A stretch of DNA of 26,989 nt from CBINFS01 sp966250015. GTDB taxonomy: Bacteria; Bacteroidota; Rhodothermia; Rhodothermales; DASSAV01. The stretch spans positions 1 to 26,989 of the forward strand of contig CBINFS010000047.1 in assembly GCA_966250015.1 (NCBI GenBank), read 5' to 3'. The position numbers were made by a program, and so were the translations under genes. Under the pieces are notes generated by a model. That model made no database searches. It saw only the letters and a list, made by a program, of their open reading frames with translations, and had not been told where the DNA came from. Shown here piece by piece: positions 16,240 through 25,060 of the stretch (its first letter is position 1; the number at the start of each line of letters is the position of its first letter).

Positions 16240-16941
16240 TCAAACGAAACGCTTCAGGTATTCGACCACTTCATCCACTCCGCTCAGCAGGTACCGTGCA
16301 GCCCCGAGCGTCTTGCCAACCTTGATCGTAACGGCATCCCCGTCGAGCGCCCTGAACGCATCTTCGTCGGTCGCATCGTCCCCAATGTAAACCGGGGTAC
16401 GCCCCGGATACCGGTCCACGATCCGTCGGACGGCTTTTCCCTTGTCGATACCCCCGGGTTTCAGCTCGATAACCATCTTTCCCCGGATTGCCTCCAGCTC
16501 GTCCGGTATTCCAGAAGCCCACGTTTCGAGGGCATTTCGTACGGCATCAGGGTCGGCAGCCGTGCGATAATGGACGGCGAACGTGATCCCCTTATCCTCG
16601 ACCCAAACGCCCGGTTGCAGAGGAACGGTTGCTTTCATCTCGTTTAGCCCCCGAATGGCGTCCTCATTCACCAGGTATTCGGTCGGGCCGCCGATCCGCC
16701 CTTCCTGCGCGCCGTGGAGCCCGATCCCCTGCAACGGGACTCCGAGCAGCACCGAAAGGTCGTTCAGGTTTCTGCCGGTTACGATCCAGAGCGGGTACTT
16801 TTTGTCCAGTTCACGGAGCAGGTCGGGCACCTCAGGATGGGGAAAAGCCTGCATGGGATCGTCGACGATCGGCGCAAGCGTACCGTCATAATCCAGGAAA
16901 AGAAGCGGTGAAACCGGAACAGGTGGGTAACGCAACGACAT
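16240..16941 (-). CDS. otsB: Trehalose-6-phosphate phosphatase
   Basis: A 233-residue HAD-superfamily phosphatase that removes phosphate from trehalose 6-phosphate. The HAD nucleophile motif is FLDYDGTLAPI, with Asp17 and Asp19. Motif II is VTGR (54-57), the lysine region is GGIDKGKAV (163-171), and the metal-binding motif IV is GDDATDEDAF (187-196). LHGAQEG (75-81) is typical of OtsB. The ATG follows AAAGGATC closely. otsA lies 54 bases upstream on the same strand, so the two probably share a transcript. The length is somewhat short but within range. If OtsA made glucosylglycerol phosphate instead, this would be the matching phosphatase. Confidence 0.94.
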   Translation of the reverse strand: MSLRYPPVPVSPLLFLDYDGTLAPIVDDPMQAFPHPEVPDLLRELDKKYPLWIVTGRNLNDLSVLLGVPLQGIGLHGAQEGRIGGPTEYLVNEDAIRGLNEMKATVPLQPGVWVEDKGITFAVHYRTAADPDAVRNALETWASGIPDELEAIRGKMVIELKPGGIDKGKAVRRIVDRYPGRTPVYIGDDATDEDAFRALDGDAVTIKVGKTLGAARYLLSGVDEVVEYLKRFV

Positions 16942-16995
16942 GATCCTTTACTGATACGAACAGAAACAACTATCAGGGCAAGGCACAACAGCTGC

Positions 16996-18351
16996 CTACG
17001 CCGCTTCGAGCGAAGTAAGAAATCGCCCGGCCCACTGGTGAACGTCGAGGTCTTCGACCGTTTTTTTGAGCCGGGACAGGCGCTCGCGCTTTTCGGCTTC
17101 CGACATCTCGAGCGCCTCCACCATGACACGCGTCAGCGCCTCGTGATCGTAGCTGTTGACCTGCAAAGCCTCCGGCATGAGGTAGGCGGCGCCGGTCAGC
17201 TCCGACAGCACGAGGACGCCGTTCTCGCTGGCCGCAATGAACTCCTGCGTCACCAGGTTCATGCCGTCCCGGATGGGTGTGACGAGCATCACGTCGGCGG
17301 CGCGGTAAAAGACGACCAGCTCCTCCTGCGTGTAAGGCCGGTACCGGTACCGGATCGGAACCCAGTTGCTCACGGCAAAAGCCCCGTTGATCCTACCAAC
17401 CGCCTCGTCGACCTCACGCTTGAGCTGGCGGTATGATTCCACCTCGGTACGGCTCGGCGTGGCAATCTGGTAGAGGGTAACCCTTTCGTGATACTCCGGA
17501 TATTTCTGAAGAAGCTCCTCGAAGGCGAGCAGGCGCGGGAGAATCCCCTTCGTGTAGTCGAGACGATCGACCCCGACGATTAGGTATTCCGTTCCGACCT
17601 CCTTCCGGAGTTCCTCTACTTCGCAGCCGGCCGCATTCGCCGCATTTTTGAAGTGCTCGACGTCGATCCCAATCGGATGCGCCTCTACTCGGACCTTTCT
17701 TTCATGCCAGACCACACCCTTCTCCCACGTCCGGGCGCCCAGTAGCACGCGCGCCCCCTCGATGAAGTTTTCGACGTATTCCCCGACGTGGAAGCCAATC
17801 AGATCGCACGCGAGCAGCCCCTGCAAAAGCGTTCGCGCCCACGGGAGGATCCGGTAGACCTCCATCGCAGGCCAGGGAATGTGCCAGAAAAAGCCGATTT
17901 TGGCGTCCGGTATCCGCTCGCGGATGTAAAGCGGCACCAGCATCAGGTGATAGTCCTGTACCCAGATCACGTCTCCTTCGTGGTACTCTTCCACGATGAC
18001 GTCGGCAAATCGGCGGTTGACGACGTCGTAATCCCGGAAAAAGGCGCGTTCAAACTCGAGGTGATGGATCATGTAGTGCGAAACGGGCCACAGCACGCTG
18101 TTCGCCATTCCGCTGTAATAGTTTTGCAGCTCCTCCTCGCTCAGCTCGACACGGCGCACCGTGATCGTCGTGTCGCCTTCCTGATAATCCTGTCGGTCGG
18201 GCTGATCGGGCTCGTCTTTCGACGACACCCAGACTCCCCCCATGCTCTGAACGACGGGCAGCAAAGCAGTTGCAAGCCCCCCGATTGCAGGAGCCCAGCC
18301 GTCTTCGGTCTGTCGAATCGGACTTCGGTTAGCTGCAACGATTAAACGCAA
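16996..18351 (-). CDS. otsA: Trehalose-6-phosphate synthase, GT20
   Basis: A 451-residue retaining glycosyltransferase joining glucose from a nucleotide sugar to glucose 6-phosphate. Motifs are the Gly pair at 24-25 (AIGGLATAL), Trp88 in NSVLWPVSHY, Asp133 in VQDYHLMLVP, FFWHIPWPAMEVYRILPW, and VDRLDYTKGI with Arg263 and Lys268 for sugar-nucleotide phosphates. LVTPIRDGMNLVTQEFIA follows. These align one for one with known OtsA catalytic residues. The best start is TTG 18351; upstream in-frame codons offer no ATG, and a weak GGATCGAG precedes it. otsB follows. Glucosylglycerol-phosphate synthase is a close relative and the main alternative. The product would be a compatible solute, consistent with salt or heat stress. 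Confidence 0.93.
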   Translation of the reverse strand: MRLIVAANRSPIRQTEDGWAPAIGGLATALLPVVQSMGGVWVSSKDEPDQPDRQDYQEGDTTITVRRVELSEEELQNYYSGMANSVLWPVSHYMIHHLEFERAFFRDYDVVNRRFADVIVEEYHEGDVIWVQDYHLMLVPLYIRERIPDAKIGFFWHIPWPAMEVYRILPWARTLLQGLLACDLIGFHVGEYVENFIEGARVLLGARTWEKGVVWHERKVRVEAHPIGIDVEHFKNAANAAGCEVEELRKEVGTEYLIVGVDRLDYTKGILPRLLAFEELLQKYPEYHERVTLYQIATPSRTEVESYRQLKREVDEAVGRINGAFAVSNWVPIRYRYRPYTQEELVVFYRAADVMLVTPIRDGMNLVTQEFIAASENGVLVLSELTGAAYLMPEALQVNSYDHEALTRVMVEALEMSEAEKRERLSRLKKTVEDLDVHQWAGRFLTSLEAA

Positions 18352-18431
18352 TTCGTTCTCGATCCAGAAAAAACCAACAGGTAGCCTATAAAAATCGAAA
18401 ACCGCAGGGGTGGAAACCTTAACGATCTTGT

Positions 18432-19373
18432 CTATCTCTTCCGCAAGTCTTTGCCAAGATCAGGATAGTCGGTAATGATCCCATCTACGCCCAACGCGAT
18501 CAATCTCTCCATCTCCTCCAGCGTATTCACCGTCCAGGGGATTAGCTTCATACCGCGCTCGTGCACGTCCCGGACCAGCGCTTCGTCCACGAGCCGGTAG
18601 TTGGGGCTATAGATCTGGGGTACAAAACCGAGGCGGTCCAGGTGGAAATCCAGGCTATGGTTTTCCTCGTAATCCACGAGAAGTGCGAGGAGCAGCGTGG
18701 GATCGAGGGAGCGGGCGACCTGGAGATTCCGAGGATCGAAAGACTGCAGGTTTGCCCGGTCCTTGACGCCCGTTTCTTCCAGAACGTCGAGGACTAACGG
18801 CACGAACTCCTCCGGTGGAGGGTGGGCAATCCCGTCACGATCGGGATGAGATTTAATCTCGACGTTGTAGTGTACCGGACGAAGCCCGTGCTCGGCGGCG
18901 TGTTGCTCCGCGGCAAGAATGGCGTCGCGCAGCAAGGGTTTGGAGACGCGTTCGGGCTGCTGCCGGGGGAAGTCGGGGTGACGAATGCTTCCGCAGTCGT
19001 ACTGTGCGATCTCCTCGTAGTCCATGTCGAACAGCAAAATCTCCCGCTCACGCTCCGGTGGGATCGTCTGTCCGTCAGGCTGGAGACAGATCGCAGCATT
19101 GAACCAGTGGTCGTGCGACACGACGACCTGCCGGTCCTTCGAGATCACCACGTCCATCTCGAGCGTCGTCACCCCGAGGTCGAGGGTATGGAGAAAACCG
19201 GGAATGGAGTTCTCGGGGTAAAGTCCACGCGCCCCCCGATGTCCCTGTAATTCAATTCCTTCGTCCACTTGTTTTTCGTTCGATGACAGACAACCTGCCG
19301 CTATCGCAATAAAGAGGAGTAAAAGGAAGCCCTGGTACGTTGCCTTCACTGCGCGCAAATCAGTATTGACCAT
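18432..19373 (-). CDS. Glycerophosphodiester phosphodiesterase lipoprotein
   Basis: A 313-residue enzyme splitting glycerophosphodiesters into glycerol 3-phosphate and an alcohol, probably anchored in the periplasm. The signal ends in the lipobox IAAGC with Cys28. The GDPD domain follows: GHRGARGLYPENSIPGF (44-60) with His45, Arg46, Glu54 and Asn55; LEMDVVISKD with Glu72 and Asp74; and SHDHW with His87, the second catalytic His. It ends with IPWTVNTLEEMERLIALGVD and GIITDYPD. otsA starts 80 bases downstream on the same strand, so the three genes may be one operon. The functional link between a periplasmic lipid-headgroup enzyme and trehalose synthesis is not obvious. Confidence 0.93.
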   Translation of the reverse strand: MVNTDLRAVKATYQGFLLLLFIAIAAGCLSSNEKQVDEGIELQGHRGARGLYPENSIPGFLHTLDLGVTTLEMDVVISKDRQVVVSHDHWFNAAICLQPDGQTIPPEREREILLFDMDYEEIAQYDCGSIRHPDFPRQQPERVSKPLLRDAILAAEQHAAEHGLRPVHYNVEIKSHPDRDGIAHPPPEEFVPLVLDVLEETGVKDRANLQSFDPRNLQVARSLDPTLLLALLVDYEENHSLDFHLDRLGFVPQIYSPNYRLVDEALVRDVHERGMKLIPWTVNTLEEMERLIALGVDGIITDYPDLGKDLRKR

Positions 19374-19649
19374 GATACCGGATAGTTAAGAAGGAGGAGT
19401 AAATGAAATATCGTGGATATCGCGTTTTCTTTCACGTAATGGGGCTTTTCTGTACGAATATAGAGATCATTTCAATAAGGCAGGCGTATTATAAAAGCTA
19501 TAATTATAAATCATAAATACCTACGCATTACGCTCCTTTGCAAGTCTTACGGGCAGTTCTGATGGGCTTTTCGTATCTTGAGAGGATTTGAAATGGGCCG
19601 TTTCCGGCCGTCGGAAATGCGCCTGTGGTATTGAACAAAGCAAACAGGA
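19374..19649. promoter_or_regulatory. AT-rich divergent spacer between GDPD operon and gyrA
   Basis: This 276-base spacer must hold the gyrA promoter and probably that of the minus-strand GDPD-otsA-otsB genes. It contains a markedly AT-rich core (about 19485-19523) with the perfect palindrome tataattata (19499-19508). Nearer gyrA is the hairpin tttccg/cggaaa (19601-19606, 19612-19617), which would lie in the gyrA leader. No -35/-10 or -33/-7 pair convinced me. Confidence 0.35.
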
Positions 19650-22226
19650 ATGGAACAAGCGCAAAAGCGGATTTTCCCGATAAATATCTCGGAGGAGATG
19701 AAGTCCTCCTACATCGATTATTCGATGTCGGTCATCGTAGGGCGCGCTCTTCCGGATGTACGAGACGGTTTGAAGCCCGTACACCGTCGGGTCCTCTACG
19801 GGATGAGCGAGCTTGGCCTGACCGGTGGCAGCGCGCATAAAAAGAGTGCCCGTATCGTGGGTGAGGTGCTCGGTAAGTACCACCCGCACGGCGATTCGGC
19901 GGTTTACGATACGATGGTACGCATGGCGCAGGATTTCTCCATGCGCTATCCGCTCGTCGACGGGCAGGGCAACTTCGGTTCGATCGACGGCGACTCGGCC
20001 GCGGCCATGCGGTACACCGAGGCGCGCATGACGCGCATCGCCGAAGAAATGCTGAGGGACATTGATAGGGAGACCGTCGATTTCCAGGAGAACTTCGACG
20101 GTTCGCTCATGGAGCCACAGGTGCTCCCCTCGGCATTCCCCAACCTGCTGGTGAACGGCTCAGACGGCATCGCGGTCGGCATGGCCACCAAGATTCCGCC
20201 GCACAACCTCGGTGAGGTCATCGACGGCCTCGTCGCCTACATCGACAACAACGACATCACCGTCGAGGAGCTGATGAAGTACATCCCGGCGCCGGATTTT
20301 CCGACCGGGGGTATCATCTACGGCTATGGCGGCGTGCGGGAGGCTTATCTGACGGGCCGGGGCCGCGTCGTCATGCGCGCCCGTATGCACGAAGAAGAGC
20401 TCCGCGGGAGCCGCCCTGCGCTCATCGTCACCGAGATCCCGTATCAGGTCAACAAGAGCAACCTGATCGAAAAGATCGCCAGCCTCGTCCGCGACAAAAA
20501 GATCGACGGCATCCACGACCTTCGGGACGAGTCGGACCGTGAGGGCATGCGGATCGTGATCGAGCTCAAGCGGGATGCCGTCCCGCTCGTCGTACAGAAC
20601 CAGCTTTTCAAGTTCACGCAGCTCCAGCAGACGTTTGGGGTCAACATGGTCGCCCTCGTGGGGGGACGGCCGCGGACGCTGACGTTGAAGGACGCGATCC
20701 GCCACTACATCGACCACCGGCACGAGGTCGTCCACCGTCGCACGCAGTTCGAGCTGCGTAAGGCGGAGGAGCGGGCGCACATCCTCGAGGGCCTCACGAT
20801 CGCGCTCGACCACCTCGACGCCGTCATCACGATCATCCGCCAGAGTGAGGATACCGAGCAGGCGAAAGTCAACCTCATGCAGGGCGTTTTCCCAGAGAAG
20901 CTCACGAAGGAGCAGCTCGAACGCCTTGGCCTGCCCACCCACGGCGAATCGATGTTTACGCTGAGCGAGGAGCAGGCCGAAGCGATCCTCGCCCTGCGCC
21001 TGAGCCGCCTGACCGGTCTCGAGCGCCAGAAGATCGAGGAAGAGTACCGTGAGGTACTCAAGGAGATCGAACGCCTCAAGAGCATCCTCGCCAGCGAGCA
21101 GCTTCGCTTCGAGATCGTCAAGGAAGAGCTGCTCGAAATCAAAAGAAAGTACGCCGATGCACGCCGCACCGAGATCGACTACAGCGGCGGCGACGATTTC
21201 ATCCTGGAAGACCTCATCGAGGACGACCAGGTCGTCGTGACCATCACGCACCAGGGTCTAATCAAGCGGACGAACACCCTGGAGTACCGGCAGCAGGGCC
21301 GAGGCGGCATCGGCATGCGCGGGTCGGGAATGCGCGAAGAGGATTACGTCGAGCACCTGTTCAGCTCCTTCAATCACGATTACCTGCTCTTCTTCACCGA
21401 TCACGGCAAGTGCTACTGGCTGCGTGTATTCGAGATTCCGGAAGGCCCCCGGACGGCCAAGGGCCGGTCGATCCGTAATCTCATCCAGATAGCGCCGGAA
21501 GACCGTGTGCGCGCGGTGCTGGCCATCAGCAAAGAGGACTTCGAGAACCCCCGTTTCCTCGAAGACCATTACGTGATGATGGCGACTCGCCGGGGACAGG
21601 TCAAAAAGACGCCGCTCGAAGCCTTCAGCCGCCCTCGTGCCGACGGCATCATCGCCATCGACATCACCGAAGGCGACGACCTGATCGAAGCCAGATTGAC
21701 GGACGGGGATTCCCAGGTAGTGCTGGCCGCATCGAACGGGCTTTCGGTACGGTTCCACGAAAGCGACGCCCGTCCGATGGGCAGGAACACGCGTGGCGTG
21801 CGTGGAATGACCCTGGAAGAGGGCGAAACCGTCGTGGGTATGGTCGTTTTCACCAACGGCAGGCAGGATCTGCTGGCCATCAGCGCCAACGGCTACGGCA
21901 AGCGCAGCCTCCTGGAGGACTATCGCCTCCAGAGCAGAGGCGGCAAAGGCGTCCGAACGCTGAAGATCACGCCCAAGACCGGACCGCTCGTTGCAATCAA
22001 AGCCGTCGAAGATTCCGACGATCTGATGATCGTCACGCAGAACGGCATCATGATCCGCATGAACGTCGGCAGCATCAGCACGCTCGGGCGTAATACGCAG
22101 GGCGTGCGCCTGATCAACCTGCGCGACGGCGACGCCATCGCCGACGTCTCGCGCGTGGTGAGTGAAGATGACCTGTCCGAAAACGAATCGTTACCCCAGA
22201 ACGGCCAACCGGACCCCGAAGAGTAA
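19650..22226 (+). CDS. gyrA: DNA gyrase subunit A
   Basis: An 858-residue breakage-reunion subunit of gyrase, which introduces negative supercoils with GyrB. The catalytic tyrosine is Tyr122 in AAMRYTEARMTRI, the same number as in E. coli. The winged-helix/quinolone region reads GKYHPHGDSAVYDTMVRMAQ with Ser83 and Asp87, the drug-sensitive residues. The C-terminal beta-pinwheel repeats follow from about residue 510. The GyrA box at 761-767 reads QSRGGKG where the reference is QRRGGKG. The chain ends in an acidic tail (SEDDLSENESLPQNGQPDPEE region). The pinwheel with GyrA box argues for GyrA and against ParC. AGGA abuts the ATG. A strong intrinsic terminator follows. Confidence 0.98.
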   Translation: MEQAQKRIFPINISEEMKSSYIDYSMSVIVGRALPDVRDGLKPVHRRVLYGMSELGLTGGSAHKKSARIVGEVLGKYHPHGDSAVYDTMVRMAQDFSMRYPLVDGQGNFGSIDGDSAAAMRYTEARMTRIAEEMLRDIDRETVDFQENFDGSLMEPQVLPSAFPNLLVNGSDGIAVGMATKIPPHNLGEVIDGLVAYIDNNDITVEELMKYIPAPDFPTGGIIYGYGGVREAYLTGRGRVVMRARMHEEELRGSRPALIVTEIPYQVNKSNLIEKIASLVRDKKIDGIHDLRDESDREGMRIVIELKRDAVPLVVQNQLFKFTQLQQTFGVNMVALVGGRPRTLTLKDAIRHYIDHRHEVVHRRTQFELRKAEERAHILEGLTIALDHLDAVITIIRQSEDTEQAKVNLMQGVFPEKLTKEQLERLGLPTHGESMFTLSEEQAEAILALRLSRLTGLERQKIEEEYREVLKEIERLKSILASEQLRFEIVKEELLEIKRKYADARRTEIDYSGGDDFILEDLIEDDQVVVTITHQGLIKRTNTLEYRQQGRGGIGMRGSGMREEDYVEHLFSSFNHDYLLFFTDHGKCYWLRVFEIPEGPRTAKGRSIRNLIQIAPEDRVRAVLAISKEDFENPRFLEDHYVMMATRRGQVKKTPLEAFSRPRADGIIAIDITEGDDLIEARLTDGDSQVVLAASNGLSVRFHESDARPMGRNTRGVRGMTLEEGETVVGMVVFTNGRQDLLAISANGYGKRSLLEDYRLQSRGGKGVRTLKITPKTGPLVAIKAVEDSDDLMIVTQNGIMIRMNVGSISTLGRNTQGVRLINLRDGDAIADVSRVVSEDDLSENESLPQNGQPDPEE

Positions 22227-22248
22227 AAACGAGAGGCTATCCGATAGC

Positions 22249-22287
22249 AGGTCCCACTTTCTCACTGGAAGTGGGACCTTTTCATTT
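22249..22287 (+). terminator. Intrinsic terminator of gyrA
   Basis: A perfect 11-bp stem, aggtcccactt (22249-22259) with aagtgggacct (22269-22279), has a nine-base loop. The stem is followed by ttttcattt. It begins 23 bases after the gyrA stop codon and faces the right way. Confidence 0.9.
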
Positions 22288-22404
22288 CCCGGAAATCCTA
22301 TCTGCGTGAAACCCGTTGGTTCGTGCCACGTACTTCGCCAAAACCGGAGGCGCCGGGCGGCGTCTCCACCATCCTGATCAGTAGCATATGCTTGCCTGAC
22401 GTTC

Positions 22405-22428
22405 GATGAAGGGTCACCGACCTTCATC
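22405..22428. other. Hairpin in the rsgA leader
   Basis: The arms gatgaagg (22405-22412) and ccttcatc (22421-22428) form an 8-bp stem. With one bulged G the pairing extends by gtc/gac. It lies in the 233 bases between the gyrA terminator and rsgA, a stretch with no gene. No T-run follows on either strand. It may be leader RNA structure; no known riboswitch is recognised. Confidence 0.35.
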
Positions 22429-22520
22429 CAACTCCACTTCCCGTTTCCACCTCTCTCCGGGCCCGGTCGCGGATCCCGAGGGGATGGAGTGTCTCTGAAC
22501 GTCAACCTCAAGCATTTGCC

Positions 22521-23576
22521 ATGAACCTGACTGATCTGGGATGGAAACCATCCTTCCAGAGCGCTTTCGATACATTGTTGCCCGCCGGATTAACACCTGC
22601 ACGCGTCATCCGGCAGGACAAAGGGCGATACCTCCTACAGACCGTAACCGACACCTTACCGGGTATCCTTCCGGGAAACTGGATGGATGACTCCTTTCCC
22701 ACAGTGGGAGACTGGGTGGCCGTCAATACCCTCGACGACGGGCTGGCGATCGTCGTTTCCCTGCTCCCGAGATTCAGCGTTTTCTCGAGAAAAACGGCGG
22801 GAGTCCGTACGCAGGAGCAGGTCATCGCAGCAAACATCGACCTGCTGTTTCTGGTCACCGGGCTGGACGGCAACTTCAATCTGCGCCGGATCGAGCGGTA
22901 CGTCGTCCAGGCGTCCGACTGCGGAGCAACGCCGATCATCCTGCTGAACAAGACCGACCTGTGCCCGGACGTCGGTCAATACCTGAACGACGTCGAACGC
23001 GTCGTTCCCGGGATCGAAGTGTATGCAGTGAGCGCCCTCCAGGATACCGGCCTGGTGGCCATCCGGTCGCTGATCAAACCTGGTGTGACGGCAGGCTTCG
23101 TGGGGTCGTCCGGCGCCGGCAAGTCAACGCTCATCAACCGGCTCCTCGGCTCTGCGCGGCAGACGACCGGCGCGGTAAGGGAGGACGACAGCCGGGGCCG
23201 TCATACGACGACCCGTCGCGAGCTCATAATCCTTCCGGGAGGCGGCATGGTGATCGACACGCCCGGCCTCCGCGAGCTCCAGCTCTGGGGCGAGCCGGAC
23301 AAATTGCAGGGCGCCTTTGCAGACGTCGAAAACCTCGCCCAGTTGTGCCGATTCCGGGATTGCACGCACGAGAGCGAGCCCGGCTGCGCCGTTAGGGCGG
23401 CCGTGGAAGACGGCACGATCGCACCGGATCGATACGAGAGCTACCTGAAGCTCAGACGCGAGCTCGCCCGATTCGGGGAGCAGCAAACGAAGCTGGCTCA
23501 GCTGAAGCGGAAACAGAAAGAGCGGGAGTTCGGCCGGATGGTCCGCCGCATCAACCGGAACAATCCGAAGCGATGA
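22521..23576 (+). CDS. rsgA: Ribosome small subunit-dependent GTPase A
   Basis: A 351-residue circularly permuted GTPase that aids late maturation of the 30S ribosomal subunit. An OB-fold domain (about 25-90) precedes the GTPase motifs in permuted order: G4 NKTD (143-146), G5 SAL (171-173), P-loop GSSGAGKS (195-202), the GRHTTT switch (226-231) and DTPG (246-249). The C-terminal zinc site follows with Cys276, Cys281, His283 and Cys289. A basic tail rich in Lys and Arg ends the protein, as expected for an rRNA-binding factor. The ATG at 22521 has no clear ribosome binding site. It stands alone after the gyrA terminator. Confidence 0.96.
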   Translation: MNLTDLGWKPSFQSAFDTLLPAGLTPARVIRQDKGRYLLQTVTDTLPGILPGNWMDDSFPTVGDWVAVNTLDDGLAIVVSLLPRFSVFSRKTAGVRTQEQVIAANIDLLFLVTGLDGNFNLRRIERYVVQASDCGATPIILLNKTDLCPDVGQYLNDVERVVPGIEVYAVSALQDTGLVAIRSLIKPGVTAGFVGSSGAGKSTLINRLLGSARQTTGAVREDDSRGRHTTTRRELIILPGGGMVIDTPGLRELQLWGEPDKLQGAFADVENLAQLCRFRDCTHESEPGCAVRAAVEDGTIAPDRYESYLKLRRELARFGEQQTKLAQLKRKQKEREFGRMVRRINRNNPKR

Positions 23577-23677
23577 AACGGGGACCGTGTCGGCGGCCGT
23601 TCAGGATGCAAGGTATTTACCAGTTTTCCTCGACAGAGTAAGCCCTGTTTCTTACATTCCTGAAAGTGCTTCCAGTC

Positions 23678-23705
23678 TGGCAGCCGGTTACGCAGCAGGC
23701 TGCCA
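23678..23705. other. Hairpin between rsgA and the oxidoreductase gene
   Basis: A perfect 8-bp stem, tggcagcc (23678-23685) with ggctgcca (23698-23705), has a 12-base loop. It lies about 100 bases after the rsgA stop and 75 before the next start. No T-run follows, so it is at best a weak terminator or a leader structure of the downstream gene. Confidence 0.35.
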
Positions 23706-23779
23706 CCCGTCCGGTAGTGGCTGGGAGCAAATCCTGACAATTTCTCCCTTTTCGTTCAACCTAACCACGTGAGATTACC

Positions 23780-24940
23780 ATGAGAATGATCAAGACGGCG
23801 GTTATCGGAACCGGCTTTATGGGCCGCACCCATGTGGAAGCCCTCCGTCGCGTCGCCGGTGTCGAGGTCGTTGCGATTGCCGACATCACACAGGAGGGCG
23901 CACAGGCGCTCGCCGATCTCTATGCGATCCCGAAGGCTTTCGGCGACTGGCGCAAGATTCTCGAGCTGCCGGAGGTCGAAGTGGTGCATAACACCACCCC
24001 GAACAACCTCCACTACGAGATCAACAAGGCGATCCTCGAGGCCGGAAAGCACTGCGTCTCGGAGAAGCCGTTGACGAAGACGTCCGAGGAATCCGCCGAG
24101 CTCGTCAAGCTCGCAGAGCAGAAGGGCCTCGTCGGGGCGATCAACTTCAACTATCGCTTCTACCCGCTCATCCAGCACGCAAAAGGCATGGTCGAACGCG
24201 GCGAGCTCGGTGAGATCGTCAACGTCCATGGACATTACATCCAGGACTGGCTCCTCTACCAGACCGACTACAACTGGCGTATCGACTCCGAAGTGAGCGG
24301 CGCTTCCCGCTGCGTGGCCGACATCGGCTCGCACTGGTGCGATCTCACCCAGTTCATCACCGGCCTGAAGATCGAAAGCCTCATCGCCGACACCTTCCGC
24401 GTGTGGGAGACCCGCAAGAAGCCGAGAAAAGAGTTCGAGAGCTTCAAGGGCAAAGAAGAGGGGTATGAAGGCGACTACGACGAAGTGCCGATCGACACCG
24501 AAGACGGCGCAAACGTCCTGATCAAGTTCAACAACGGCGCCCGCGGCGCGTTCACCGTTTCGCAGGTCAGTGCAGGCCGCAAGAACCACGAATGGTTCGA
24601 GATCGACGGCACGAAAGCCGCCATCGCCTGGAACCAGGAGCGGCCGAACGAGCTGTGGGTTGGGTACCGCGACAAACCGAACGAGATCATCATCAAGGAC
24701 CCCGCCCTGCTCGACAACGACGCCCGCACCTACGCGCACTATCCGGGCGGCCACCCCGAGGGCTATCCGGACGGGCCGAAGAACAACTTCCGCAACATCT
24801 ACCGCTACATCCGCGACGGCAAGAAGTGGGGCCAGGACAAGCCGGACTTCCCGACGTTCGCCGACGGTTACTTCGAGGTGAAGATGGTCGAGGCCGTCCT
24901 CGAAAGCGCGAAGAAGGGCGAGTGGGTCAAGATCAAATAA
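23780..24940 (+). CDS. Gfo/Idh/MocA-family oxidoreductase
   Basis: A 386-residue NAD(P)-dependent oxidoreductase, probably acting on a sugar or cyclitol. The Rossmann motif is VIGTGFMGRTH (8-18). The family signature EKPL is at 95-98. The substrate-site motif with Asp181 and His185 is DIGSHWCDL (181-189). The C-terminal half is the usual open beta-sheet domain (KFNNGARGAFTVSQVSAG). The sequence around GHPEGYPDGPKNNFRNIYRY resembles a subgroup common in Bacteroidota, but the substrate cannot be read from it. Codon choice is strongly biased toward GC-ending codons, which may reflect high expression. Alternative start Met3 is possible. The gene is alone between rsgA and the convergent cupin. Confidence 0.92.
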   Translation: MRMIKTAVIGTGFMGRTHVEALRRVAGVEVVAIADITQEGAQALADLYAIPKAFGDWRKILELPEVEVVHNTTPNNLHYEINKAILEAGKHCVSEKPLTKTSEESAELVKLAEQKGLVGAINFNYRFYPLIQHAKGMVERGELGEIVNVHGHYIQDWLLYQTDYNWRIDSEVSGASRCVADIGSHWCDLTQFITGLKIESLIADTFRVWETRKKPRKEFESFKGKEEGYEGDYDEVPIDTEDGANVLIKFNNGARGAFTVSQVSAGRKNHEWFEIDGTKAAIAWNQERPNELWVGYRDKPNEIIIKDPALLDNDARTYAHYPGGHPEGYPDGPKNNFRNIYRYIRDGKKWGQDKPDFPTFADGYFEVKMVEAVLESAKKGEWVKIK

Positions 24941-24989
24941 ACGGCGGCTGAATGAAATACCGCCGGATCGACCCGATTAGTCGACCCGC

Positions 24990-25060
24990 AAAAAACACCG
25001 GAAACCGTACATCGCGATAGCCGCACCACCGTGCGGATCTATTCGCGATGTACGGTTTCC
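24990..25060 (-). terminator. Long hairpin terminator overlapping the cupin 3' end
   Basis: A perfect 18-bp inverted repeat joins 25000-25017 (ggaaaccgtacatcgcga) and 25043-25060. Inside it is a second stem, ccgcac/gtgcgg (25021-25026, 25031-25036), with loop cacc. On the minus strand six T follow four bases after the stem (A-run 24990-24995), so it should terminate the transaminase-cupin transcript. The right arm is made of the final cupin codons. For the convergent plus-strand oxidoreductase the hairpin stands 60 bases past the stop but lacks a U tract; it may still act as a 3' barrier. Confidence 0.85.

Noticed and set aside
20160..21251. Open frame of 363 codons opposite gyrA
   Set aside because: Wholly antisense to a highly conserved gene, with a repetitive Asp/Leu/Val composition that mirrors its codons.
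23756..24754. Open frame of 332 codons opposite the oxidoreductase
   Set aside because: Antisense shadow of a strongly codon-biased gene; no motif found.
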